From NCBI GenBank assembly GCA_043749975.1, contig JAYVCL010000455.1, positions 1-8,797 of the forward strand: a stretch of DNA of 8,797 nt. Reading direction: 5' to 3'. The notes beneath the pieces were generated by a model. That model was not told where the DNA came from, searched no databases, and was given only the letters and a program-made list of their open reading frames with translations. Below are positions 1 through 6,971 of the stretch, in pieces (within the stretch, counting starts at the first letter, position 1; each line of letters starts with the position of its first letter). A program made the position numbers and the translations under genes. The stretch is from JANYJJ01 sp043749975. Its GTDB lineage: Bacteria > Pseudomonadota > Gammaproteobacteria > Burkholderiales > Burkholderiaceae_C.

Positions 1-903
1 GTGGCCACCGCCACCATCTGCGCGCGCTACGGCATGGAATGCGTGGTCTACATGGGCAGCGAAGACATGAAGCGCCAGTCGCCCAACGTCTACCGCATGC
101 ATTTGCTGGGTGCCACCGTGGTGCCGGTCGAAAGCGGTTCGAAGACGCTGAAAGACGCGCTCAATGAGGCGCTGCGTGATTGGGTCACCAACGTCGAGAA
201 CACCTTCTACATCATCGGCACTGTGGCCGGGCCGCATCCGTACCCGACCATGGTGCGCGACTTTCAGCGCGTCATCGGCGACGAATGCCTGCTGCAGATG
301 CCGGCGATGGCCGGCCGCCAGCCCGATGCGGTGATTGCCTGCGTGGGCGGCGGCAGCAACGCGATGGGCATTTTCTACCCGTACATCGAGCATGAAAACA
401 CCCGCTTGATCGGCGTCGAGGCGGCGGGGCAGGGCATCGAAACCGGCCGCCATGCGGCGTCGCTGTCGGCCGGCTCGCCTGGCGTGCTGCATGGCAACCG
501 AACCTACTTGCTGCAAGATGCGAACGGCCAGATCACCGAAACCCATTCGGTCTCCGCCGGCCTGGACTATCCGGGTGTGGGGCCGGAACACGCCTACCTC
601 AAAGACATCGGGCGCGCCGAATACGTGGGCGTCACCGACGACGAGGCGCTGAAGGCCTTCCACCACCTGTGCCGCACCGAAGGCATCATCCCGGCGCTGG
701 AGTCTGCCCACGCGGTGGCGCATGCGATGAAGCTCGCGCCCACCCTGCGCACCGACCAACACCTGCTGGTCAACCTGTCCGGGCGTGGCGACAAAGACAT
801 CGGCACGGTGGCTGACTTGTCGGGGGCCGACTTCTTCTGTCGCCCCTCCTGCCAGGGCCGAGGTGTCAAAGGTGGCGACATGGTCATCAAGGGCCCGCGA
901 TGA
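1..903 (+). CDS. trpB: Tryptophan synthase beta chain, 5'-truncated by the window edge
   Basis: TrpB condenses indole, channelled from TrpA, with L-serine to make L-tryptophan, using pyridoxal phosphate (PLP) in a cytoplasmic alpha2-beta2 complex. The 300 visible residues match the family from the GSEDMKRQSPNV region onward. The PLP-phosphate loop GGGSN is at visible residues 116-120, and the C-terminal LSGRGDKD motif holds the serine that contacts the PLP ring nitrogen. GGGSN is at 232-236 in E. coli TrpB, so about 116 N-terminal residues are missing, including the catalytic lysine (Lys87 in E. coli). The GTG at position 1 is therefore an internal valine codon, not a start. The tail after the conserved core ends in roughly 20 residues with two cysteines, somewhat longer than in E. 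coli. The stop TGA overlaps the trpA start in ATGA. The family call is very secure. Confidence 0.97.
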   Translation: MATATICARYGMECVVYMGSEDMKRQSPNVYRMHLLGATVVPVESGSKTLKDALNEALRDWVTNVENTFYIIGTVAGPHPYPTMVRDFQRVIGDECLLQMPAMAGRQPDAVIACVGGGSNAMGIFYPYIEHENTRLIGVEAAGQGIETGRHAASLSAGSPGVLHGNRTYLLQDANGQITETHSVSAGLDYPGVGPEHAYLKDIGRAEYVGVTDDEALKAFHHLCRTEGIIPALESAHAVAHAMKLAPTLRTDQHLLVNLSGRGDKDIGTVADLSGADFFCRPSCQGRGVKGGDMVIKGPR

Positions 904-1715
904 GCCGCATCGCCGCGACCTTCGCGGAGTTGAAGTCGCGCTCAGCCAAAGCGCTGATTCCGTATGTCACGGCCGGCGATCCCTACCCCGACGCCACCGT
1001 GGACATCATGCTGGCGCTGGCTGCGGGGGGTGCCGACATCATCGAACTGGGAGTTCCTTTTTCCGATCCGATGGCAGACGGGCCGGTCATCCAGAAGGCC
1101 TCCGAGCGCGCGCTGGCGCACGGCATCGGCATGTCGCAGGTGCTGGATTACGTCAGGGCGTTTCGTGTCGGCAACGCGACCACGCCGGTGGTGCTGATGG
1201 GCTATGCGAATCCGATCGAACGCTACGGCATCGACCGCTTTGTCATCGATGCGCGCGCCGCCGGGGTCGACGGCGTTCTGGTCGTGGACTACCCGCCCGA
1301 AGAGTGCGAAGCCTTCGCCGGCCTGCTGCGTGAGAACCGGCTCGACCCGGTATTCCTGCTCGCGCCCACCTCGACCGACGAGCGCATGAAGGAGGTCGGC
1401 CGGATCGCCAGTGGCTACGTCTACTACGTTTCGCTCAAGGGCGTGACCGGCGCGGGCCACCTGGATGTCGCTGCCGTCGCGAAGATGATTCCGCGCATTC
1501 GCGCCCATGTGCGCATTCCGGTGGGCGTGGGTTTCGGCATTCGCGATGCGCAAACGGCAAGGGCCGTGGCGGCGGTGTCGGACGCTGTTGTGATCGGCTC
1601 GGCGCTGGTTCAGTTGTTGGAGCGCGAGACGCGCGAGAATGTGGCTGCAGCGGCGGGTCGGTTCATGGCGACCATCCGCGTGGCGCTGGACACCCCGGAA
1701 GGAGGTTCGACATGA
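900..1715 (+). CDS. trpA: Tryptophan synthase alpha chain
   Basis: TrpA cleaves indole-3-glycerol phosphate to indole and glyceraldehyde 3-phosphate and passes indole through a tunnel to TrpB. The 271-residue product is full length for this TIM-barrel family (268 in E. coli). The signature IIELGVPFSDPMADGP places the catalytic pair at Glu49 and Asp60, the same numbers as in E. coli. The phosphate-binding region follows as GVTGAG and, near the C terminus, VGFGI and VIGSALV. The ATG shares a 4-base ATGA with the trpB stop. An AAGGG at 889-893 lies 6 bases upstream and serves as a Shine-Dalgarno sequence. No gene separates trpB and trpA, whereas Burkholderia genomes, as I recall, often carry a methyltransferase gene there. 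The 3' end overlaps accD by 4 bases and contains its ribosome-binding site. Confidence 0.98.
   Translation: MSRIAATFAELKSRSAKALIPYVTAGDPYPDATVDIMLALAAGGADIIELGVPFSDPMADGPVIQKASERALAHGIGMSQVLDYVRAFRVGNATTPVVLMGYANPIERYGIDRFVIDARAAGVDGVLVVDYPPEECEAFAGLLRENRLDPVFLLAPTSTDERMKEVGRIASGYVYYVSLKGVTGAGHLDVAAVAKMIPRIRAHVRIPVGVGFGIRDAQTARAVAAVSDAVVIGSALVQLLERETRENVAAAAGRFMATIRVALDTPEGGST
1699..1705 (+). promoter_or_regulatory. Strong Shine-Dalgarno sequence for accD, inside trpA
   Basis: AAGGAGG lies within the last codons of trpA and is separated by 6 bases from the accD ATG. It is the strongest ribosome-binding site in the window. It fixes the accD start at 1712 and, with the ATGA overlap, supports translational coupling with scope for independent initiation. 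Confidence 0.85.
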
Positions 1716-2584
1716 GTTGGTTGGAAAAATTGCTGCCCCCGAAAATTCAGCAGACCGACCCGAGCGAGCGACGCACGGTTCCCGAAGGTCTCTGGATCAA
1801 GTGCCCATCCTGCGAAACCGTGCTCTACAAAACCGACCTCGAGCAGAACATCAACGTCTGCCCGAAGTGCGCACACCACCACCGAATCGGCGCGCGGCAG
1901 CGTCTGGACGCCTTCCTCGACGCCGAAGGCCGCTTCGAAATCGGCCAAGAGGTGTTGCCGGTCGATCCCTTGAAATTCAAGGACAGCAAAAAGTATCCTG
2001 AGCGACTGAAAGACGCGCTTGAGAACACCGGCGAAACCGACGCGCTGGTGGTGATGGGTGGTGCCGTGCACAGCATCCCCGTGGTTGCCGCCTGTTTCGA
2101 GTTCGAGTTCATGGGAGGATCGATGGGCTCGGTGGTGGGTGAGCGATTCGTTCGTGGCGTCGAGATGGCTTGCGGCCAGAAAACGCCGTTCATCAGCTTC
2201 ACCGCAACGGGCGGAGCGCGCATGCAGGAAGGGCTGCTGAGCCTGATGCAGATGGCCAAGGTGAATGCGGCCTTGACCCGGCTGGCCAAGGCGAAGCTGC
2301 CCTACATCAGTGTTCTCGCCGACCCCACGATGGGTGGCGTGTCTGCCAGTTTTGCTTTCATGGGCGATGTGGTGATGGCCGAGCCCAGGGCACTCATCGG
2401 CTTTGCGGGCCCCCGTGTGATCGAGAACACGGTGCGCGAAAAGCTTCCGGAAGGCTTTCAGCGGGCCGAGTTCCTGATGCAAACCGGCGCGATCGACATG
2501 ATCGTCGATCGGCGCGAGCTCAAACGAACCATCGCCCAATGCATCGCCATGCTGCAAAGGCAGACAGCCGATGCGGTAGCTTGA
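1712..2584 (+). CDS. accD: Acetyl-CoA carboxylase carboxyltransferase subunit beta
   Basis: AccD pairs with AccA to form the carboxyltransferase of acetyl-CoA carboxylase. It moves the carboxyl group from biotin on AccB to acetyl-CoA, giving malonyl-CoA for fatty acid synthesis. The 290-residue protein has the family's N-terminal four-cysteine zinc ribbon (Cys31, Cys34, Cys50, Cys53), followed by a crotonase-like carboxyltransferase domain. That domain carries FMGGSMGSVVGE near 133-144, the glycine-rich TGGARMQEG at about 166-174, and DPTMGGVSASFA further on. Length and start agree with known AccD proteins, and the start is supported by AAGGAGG six bases upstream. The gene overlaps trpA by 4 bases, so fatty acid and tryptophan synthesis probably share a transcript. 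A hairpin after the stop may end that transcript or attenuate it before folC. Confidence 0.98.
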   Translation: MSWLEKLLPPKIQQTDPSERRTVPEGLWIKCPSCETVLYKTDLEQNINVCPKCAHHHRIGARQRLDAFLDAEGRFEIGQEVLPVDPLKFKDSKKYPERLKDALENTGETDALVVMGGAVHSIPVVAACFEFEFMGGSMGSVVGERFVRGVEMACGQKTPFISFTATGGARMQEGLLSLMQMAKVNAALTRLAKAKLPYISVLADPTMGGVSASFAFMGDVVMAEPRALIGFAGPRVIENTVREKLPEGFQRAEFLMQTGAIDMIVDRRELKRTIAQCIAMLQRQTADAVA

Positions 2585-2608
2585 CCCACTGACTGCTTGC
2601 GTGCCCCA

Positions 2609-2645
2609 CAGGGCGGCTGCGGCCGCCCTGATTGCTTTCTTGTTG
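2609..2645 (+). terminator. Candidate intrinsic terminator between accD and folC
   Basis: A perfect 9-bp GC-rich inverted repeat (CAGGGCGGC at 2609-2617, GCCGCCCTG at 2622-2630) encloses a 4-base TGCG loop. The following 15 bases are T-rich but interrupted (ATTGCTTTCTTGTTG), so termination may be partial. It begins 24 bases after the accD stop and is the only clear hairpin-plus-T signal in the window. Folding energy was not computed. Confidence 0.55.
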
Positions 2646-2683
2646 CCGGTGTGCCCCTGGCTCGACCCAGTCACTCAGAAACG

Positions 2684-3985
2684 ATGTCCTTACCCACCAC
2701 GCTAGAAGCCTGGCTTGCTCGCTGCGAGCGCATGCACCCAACCGAAATCGACATGACGCTGGACCGGGTGCGTCTGGTCAAGCAGCGGATGCGACTCGCG
2801 TTCAGCACCCCGATCGTCTGCGTGGCCGGCACGAACGGGAAGGGCTCCACATGCGCCATGCTCGAAGCGATTGCCGTGCAGGCCGGCTACCGTGTGGGCT
2901 TGTATTCAAAGCCGCACCTGGTGCATTTCGAAGAGCGTTGCCGTGTCAACGCAGCGATGGTGCTGGCCGATGATTTGTTGCCGCACTTCGAGGCGGTAGA
3001 GCGCGCCCGGGGCGATGTCAGCCTGACCTATTTCGAGTTCACCCTGTTGGCCATTGCGCGCTTGCTCTCGCATGCAGATCTGGATTTGGTGATCCTCGAA
3101 GTCGGACTCGGGGGCCGCCTCGACGCCGTGAATGTGTTCGACGCCGACTGTGCCGTCATCACCAGCATCGACATCGATCACGTCGAGTACCTCGGCCCCG
3201 ACCGCGAGTCGATCGGGCGCGAGAAGGCCGGCATCATGCGCCCCGGCAAACCCGTGGTCATCAGCGACCCGGTGCCACCGCAAAGCGTGCTCGATCACGC
3301 CGCCGAGATTGGCGCTCAGGCGTGGTGTTTCGGGCGTGACTTCAACTACACCGGCGACAAGCAGCAGTGGGCCTGGGCCGGGCGACACAAGCGCTACAAC
3401 GGGCTGGCGTATCCGGCTTTGCGCGGAGCCAACCAATTGCTCAATGCAGCGGGCGCGTTGGCCGTGTTCGAGGCCCTGCGTGAACGTTTGCCGATCACCG
3501 CGCAGGCCGTACGCAACGGCTTGGCGCTGGTCGATCTGCCGGGTCGTTTCCAGATCGTGCCGGGTCAGCCCACCCTGGTGCTGGACGTGGCTCACAACCC
3601 GCATGCGGTGGCCGCGCTGGCGCAGAACCTGGACCAGATGGGATTTCATCCGCGCACGCATGCGGTGTTCGGTGCCATGCGCGACAAGGCGATCGGGCAA
3701 ATCCTGCTCCGACTCGGGCCGCTGGTGGACGCCTGGCACTTCACCGACCTGCCCACGCCCCGCGCTGCAACGGCATTCGAGCTGCGTGATCTGCATGCCG
3801 GCTTGCTCATCCAGGGGCCGGGACCGGTCAGCGTCGCGTGTCATGACAACCCGGTGCAAGCGCTTCGCGCAGCCATCGCCGGCGCAGACCCCGCTGATAG
3901 AATCGTGGTCTTCGGATCGTTCTTCACCGTCGGGGGTGTCATGAAGGGCGGTCTGCCTCGATTGACCGCCAAACACGTCGGCTGA
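2684..3985 (+). CDS. folC: Bifunctional folylpolyglutamate synthase/dihydrofolate synthase
   Basis: FolC adds glutamate to dihydropteroate to form dihydrofolate and extends the glutamate tail of reduced folates, using ATP in the cytoplasm. The 433-residue product has the Mur-ligase-like layout. It begins with a typical HPTEIDMTLDRV segment (residues 18-29), followed by the P-loop GTNGKGST (49-56), a TYFEFT motif, LEVGLGGRLDAVN, and SIDIDHVEYLG with the downstream EKAGI. The C-terminal domain has DVAHNPHA and VFGSFFTVGGVM. I chose ATG 2684 because it gives the family's usual N terminus. An open frame continues upstream to a TTG at 2597, but it runs through the accD-folC hairpin and has no homologous look. 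No convincing Shine-Dalgarno sequence precedes the ATG. The gene's position downstream of accD matches E. coli and other proteobacteria. Confidence 0.96.
   Translation: MSLPTTLEAWLARCERMHPTEIDMTLDRVRLVKQRMRLAFSTPIVCVAGTNGKGSTCAMLEAIAVQAGYRVGLYSKPHLVHFEERCRVNAAMVLADDLLPHFEAVERARGDVSLTYFEFTLLAIARLLSHADLDLVILEVGLGGRLDAVNVFDADCAVITSIDIDHVEYLGPDRESIGREKAGIMRPGKPVVISDPVPPQSVLDHAAEIGAQAWCFGRDFNYTGDKQQWAWAGRHKRYNGLAYPALRGANQLLNAAGALAVFEALRERLPITAQAVRNGLALVDLPGRFQIVPGQPTLVLDVAHNPHAVAALAQNLDQMGFHPRTHAVFGAMRDKAIGQILLRLGPLVDAWHFTDLPTPRAATAFELRDLHAGLLIQGPGPVSVACHDNPVQALRAAIAGADPADRIVVFGSFFTVGGVMKGGLPRLTAKHVG
3895..3903 (+). promoter_or_regulatory. Candidate extended -10 promoter element inside folC
   Basis: TGATAGAAT fits the extended -10 form TGn-TATAAT with one mismatch and stands out in GC-rich coding sequence. 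No recognisable -35 hexamer lies 16-19 bases upstream, which extended -10 promoters can tolerate. It would start transcription near 3910, about 160 bases before the SPOR-domain gene, and could give that gene, cvpA and purF a transcript independent of folC. The evidence is sequence match only. Confidence 0.35.
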
Positions 3986-4071
3986 AACCTCTCAGCCTCA
4001 GGTGCAGTCGCACCGCTTGAACGCACCGGTTTCTCACCCTTCTTTTCACGTTGACCCGGAACACGCACCGC

Positions 4072-4851
4072 ATGGGTTTGTTCTCGTTTTTTCGCCGCCG
4101 GGCAGGCGCTGCACCCGCTCCGTCCCAATCCGTTGAGGCCGCAGATTCGGTTCAACAGGCCCGCGTGCGCGCTCGTCGCCGACTCACCGGTGCCGTGGTG
4201 CTGGTGGTCGTCGGCGTGATCGGTTTTCCCTTGGTCTTCGAGACCCAGCCAAGGCCGATTCCAGTCGATATTCCGATCGACATCCCACGCAAGGACGGCT
4301 TGCCTGCGCTGGTGATGCCGCAGGCAAGAGTGACCACACCCTCAGCCACAGCCACACCCGCAGCGCCGGCTCCGGCCACAGCCGCTCGAGCAGATGGGGC
4401 AGCGCGTGCGCCGGCATCGAGCCAGCCTGCGGCCTTGCCTGTTGAATCTCGACCCATACCCCCCGCCGCGCCTCTAGCGGCCACCAAGACGCCGGCGCCG
4501 GCTGCCGCTGAGCCAGCGCCCAGGTCCGAGCCAGCGGCGACACCGCGTGGGTCGGATGCCACGCGCGCCCAGGCCCTGTTGGACGGCAAGACCGCTGCCA
4601 GGCCCGCTGCGCCAACCGACGCTGCGAGATACGTTGTACAGGTCGGTGCGTTTGCCGAGAACACCGCTGCGCACGAGACGCGCGTGAAGGTCGAGAAGCT
4701 GGGCCTCAAGACCTATGCGCAAGCCGCAGACACCGATGCGGGCAAACGCATTCGGGTGCGCGTCGGGCCCTTCACGAGCAAAGAAGACGCCGAGCAAGCC
4801 AGGAGTCGGCTCAAGGCGGCCGGGTTCCCTGCGGTTTTGCTCACGCTTTGA
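4072..4851 (+). CDS. DedD-like SPOR-domain membrane protein
   Basis: This is a bitopic inner-membrane protein with a periplasmic SPOR domain. SPOR domains bind septal peptidoglycan stripped of stem peptides, and in E. coli DedD contributes to cell constriction. From ATG 4072 the product has 259 residues. It has a short cytoplasmic part rich in Arg, one transmembrane helix at about 38-56 after the basic run RARRR, a long low-complexity Ala/Pro linker at about 80-180, and a SPOR domain at 185-259. The SPOR domain starts with RYVVQVGAF and contains the second half-repeat RIRVRVGPF with EDAEQARSRL. A TTG seven codons upstream (4051) is possible but unlikely, since the MGLFSFFRRR start resembles homologues. 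No good Shine-Dalgarno sequence is visible. The location between folC and cvpA is the same as E. coli dedD, which supports orthology of position more than of sequence. Confidence 0.9.
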   Translation: MGLFSFFRRRAGAAPAPSQSVEAADSVQQARVRARRRLTGAVVLVVVGVIGFPLVFETQPRPIPVDIPIDIPRKDGLPALVMPQARVTTPSATATPAAPAPATAARADGAARAPASSQPAALPVESRPIPPAAPLAATKTPAPAAAEPAPRSEPAATPRGSDATRAQALLDGKTAARPAAPTDAARYVVQVGAFAENTAAHETRVKVEKLGLKTYAQAADTDAGKRIRVRVGPFTSKEDAEQARSRLKAAGFPAVLLTL

Positions 4852-4853
4852 AC

Positions 4854-5366
4854 ATGAGCGCACTGTGGGCTGATTGGGGCTGGATCGACCTGACGCTGTT
4901 GGCGATGGCGGCAGTCTCGGCGCTGATCGGCCTGTCGCGCGGCCTGGTGTTCGAGGTACTCGCCGTGCTCGGCTGGTTGGTCGCTTACTTTGCAGCGCAG
5001 TGGTTCACACCCGCGCTGTCACCCTACCTGCCGATCGGAGCGGCAGGCTCGGCACTGAACCACGCTGCCACCTTCGCAGCAGCCTTCGTGCTGGCGTTGG
5101 TGGTGTGGAGCATCGCTGCGCGTCTGGTGCGCATGATCGTGCGCGCGGTGCCGGTGGTCAGCACGGCTGACCGCCTGATGGGCGCGGCGTTCGGCCTCGT
5201 CCGCGCCGTCGTCCTGCTGCTGGCAATTTCAACCGTTGTCGGACTCACGCCACTGATGAAGTCTCAAGCGTGGCAACAGTCTCGTGCGGCGGCGTGGTCG
5301 CATCAAGTCTTGCAGGCGATGAAGCACGTCTTGCCAGCCGATTTTTCGCGGCATTTTCCGACCTGA
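4854..5366 (+). CDS. cvpA: CvpA family inner-membrane protein
   Basis: CvpA was named for its requirement in colicin V production in E. coli; later work links the family to envelope functions, and its biochemical activity is unclear. The 170-residue protein is predicted by hydrophobicity to have four membrane helices, at about 11-27, 31-50, 71-89 and 109-130, and a short C-terminal tail. Two family hallmarks are visible: GLSRGLVFEVLAVLGW after helix 1, and the DRLMGAAFGLVRA motif at 106-118. The ATG at 4854 lies 2 bases after the stop of the SPOR-domain gene. A TTG at 4848 in the same frame overlaps that stop and is an alternative start. No Shine-Dalgarno sequence is visible for either, so initiation probably depends on translation of the upstream gene. 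It is followed 42 bases later by purF, its usual partner. Confidence 0.93.
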   Translation: MSALWADWGWIDLTLLAMAAVSALIGLSRGLVFEVLAVLGWLVAYFAAQWFTPALSPYLPIGAAGSALNHAATFAAAFVLALVVWSIAARLVRMIVRAVPVVSTADRLMGAAFGLVRAVVLLLAISTVVGLTPLMKSQAWQQSRAAAWSHQVLQAMKHVLPADFSRHFPT

Positions 5367-5396
5367 CGCTGTCCTTGCGACACCGTGTTTCGAACC

Positions 5397-5401
5397 AAGG
5401 A
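5397..5401 (+). promoter_or_regulatory. Shine-Dalgarno sequence deciding the purF start
   Basis: AAGGA sits 7 bases before ATG 5409. It selects this ATG over the in-frame GTG at 5385, which would place eight residues before Met-Cys and block exposure of the N-terminal catalytic cysteine. Confidence 0.75.
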
Positions 5402-5408
5402 TGAAACC

Positions 5409-6932
5409 ATGTGCGGCATTGTCGGAGTGATCTCCAAAGCCCCGGTCAACCAGTTGATCTACGACGCCTTGTTGCTGCTGCAGCACCGCGGGCAAGACGC
5501 CGCAGGCATCGTGACCATGCAAGGAACCAAGTGTTTCATGCACAAGGCCCGTGGCATGGTGCGCGACGTTTTTCGCACCCGCAACATGCGCGGTCTGCCG
5601 GGCCTGATCGGCCTGGGCCAGGTGCGCTATCCGACCGCTGGCAACGCCTACAGCGAAGAAGAGGCGCAGCCGTTTTACGTCAACGCACCGTTCGGGATCG
5701 TGCTGGTGCACAACGGCAACCTCACCAATGCGCCTGCGCTGAAACAGGAACTTTTCGCGGTGGACCGGCGCCACATCAACACCGACAGCGACACCGAAGT
5801 GCTGCTCAACATCCTGGCCCACGAGCTGGAAGTCGCGGCTCGCGACCTGCCGTTGTCGCCCGCCGAAGTCTTCAACGCGGTGCGGGCGGTGCACAAGCGA
5901 TTGAAGGGCTCGTATGCCGTGGTGGCCCTGATTGCCGGCCACGGCTTGCTGGCGTTTCGCGACCCGTTCGGCATTCGGCCGCTTTGCTTCGGGGAAGGCT
6001 CGGCCGCAGACGGAGCCGCGGTGATGGTGGCCAGCGAATCGGTGGCCATCGAGGGCACCGGGCACAAGGTCACCCGCGACGTGGCACCAGGCGAGGCCAT
6101 CTTCGTCGACATGCAGGGCAGCTTGCACGCCCAGCAATGCGCCGAGAACCCCAGCTTGAACCCGTGCATGTTCGAGTTCGTCTACCTGGCTCGGCCCGAC
6201 TCGGTGATGGACGGTGTGTCGGTCTACCAGGCGAGGCTGAACATGGGTGAGACGCTGGCGCAGCGGCTCATTTCCACCATCCCGCCGAACGAAATCGATG
6301 TCGTGATCCCGATCCCCGAATCGAGCCGGCCGTCGGCCATGCAACTGGCGCAGAAAATAGGCAAACCGTACCGCGAAGGCTTTGTGAAAAACCGCTACGT
6401 GGGCCGCACCTTCATCATGCCGGGGCAGGGCGTGCGCAAGAAGTCGGTGCGTCAAAAGCTGAATGCCATCGGGGTTGAATTCAAAGGCCGCAACGTGCTG
6501 CTGGTGGACGATTCCATCGTTCGCGGCACGACCTCGAAAGAGATCGTGCAAATGGCGCGTGACGCCGGTGCGCGCAAGGTCTACATGGCGTCTGCGGCAC
6601 CGCCGGTGCGGTTCCCGAACGTCTACGGCATCGACATGCCGACCAGCGAGGAGTTGATCGCGCACAACCGCAGCATCGAAGAGATCCGCCAGTTCATCGG
6701 GGCCGACGCCTTGATCTACCAGGATGTGGCTGCCATGAAGCGGGTGGTCGGCGCGCTGAACCCCTTGATTCAAAGCTTCGAGGCGTCGTGCTTCGACGGC
6801 CACTACATCACCGGCGATGTTTCCGCCGCAGATTTCGATGCCATCGCGGCGCAGCGCCAATCGCAGGTTGAAGAGGAAGACGCTCCCGACCGTTCACGCC
6901 TGGCGCTGCAAAGCGCCGTCGAACCAAGCTGA
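5409..6932 (+). CDS. purF: Amidophosphoribosyltransferase (glutamine PRPP amidotransferase)
   Basis: PurF catalyses the first committed step of purine synthesis: PRPP plus glutamine gives 5-phosphoribosylamine, glutamate and pyrophosphate. The 507-residue product matches E. coli length (505). An N-terminal nucleophile glutaminase domain begins MCGIVGV, with Cys2 becoming the catalytic N-terminal cysteine after Met removal. It is followed by QHRGQDAAGI, RYPTAG, VHNGNLTN and TDSDTEV. The C-terminal phosphoribosyltransferase domain carries ARPDSVMDGVSVYQAR, then the PRPP loop VLLVDDSIVRGTTS at 363-376, with the acidic pair Asp367-Asp368. There is no leader peptide before Cys2, so it is of the E. 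coli rather than the processed Bacillus type. purF follows cvpA directly, the common proteobacterial order. In many relatives a sulfhydrylase gene (metZ) comes next, as I recall; here gltX follows. Confidence 0.98.
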   Translation: MCGIVGVISKAPVNQLIYDALLLLQHRGQDAAGIVTMQGTKCFMHKARGMVRDVFRTRNMRGLPGLIGLGQVRYPTAGNAYSEEEAQPFYVNAPFGIVLVHNGNLTNAPALKQELFAVDRRHINTDSDTEVLLNILAHELEVAARDLPLSPAEVFNAVRAVHKRLKGSYAVVALIAGHGLLAFRDPFGIRPLCFGEGSAADGAAVMVASESVAIEGTGHKVTRDVAPGEAIFVDMQGSLHAQQCAENPSLNPCMFEFVYLARPDSVMDGVSVYQARLNMGETLAQRLISTIPPNEIDVVIPIPESSRPSAMQLAQKIGKPYREGFVKNRYVGRTFIMPGQGVRKKSVRQKLNAIGVEFKGRNVLLVDDSIVRGTTSKEIVQMARDAGARKVYMASAAPPVRFPNVYGIDMPTSEELIAHNRSIEEIRQFIGADALIYQDVAAMKRVVGALNPLIQSFEASCFDGHYITGDVSAADFDAIAAQRQSQVEEEDAPDRSRLALQSAVEPS

Positions 6933-6971
6933 TGGCTGATGCAAAGTTCTGCGCTTGAACACCCCGCCGCC

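Noticed and set aside
1..3. GTG at the window start as the trpB start codon
   Set aside because: Comparison with the known TrpB family shows about 116 conserved N-terminal residues upstream, including the PLP lysine. The codon is internal.
1610..2674. A 354-residue open frame antisense to trpA, accD and the accD-folC gap
   Set aside because: It has the same GC-bias origin and no domain signature. It also crosses the candidate terminator, which is unlikely for a real gene.
2906..3976. A 356-residue open frame antisense to folC
   Set aside because: The composition mirrors folC codons and no family motif is visible.
4001..4014. A GGTGC-AGTC-GCACC hairpin after folC as a terminator
   Set aside because: The stem has only 5 bp and no T tract follows directly, so it does not meet the pattern for an intrinsic terminator.
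4310..4615. The Ala/Pro-rich stretch in the SPOR protein as a repeat array or phase-variable tract
   Set aside because: There is no regular DNA repeat unit. It is an irregular low-complexity linker usual for periplasmic SPOR proteins.
5229..6860. A 543-residue open frame antisense to purF
   Set aside because: It is a shadow of strong third-position GC bias in purF. The translation is low-complexity, rich in His, Arg and Val, with no recognisable domain, and the sense gene is certain.
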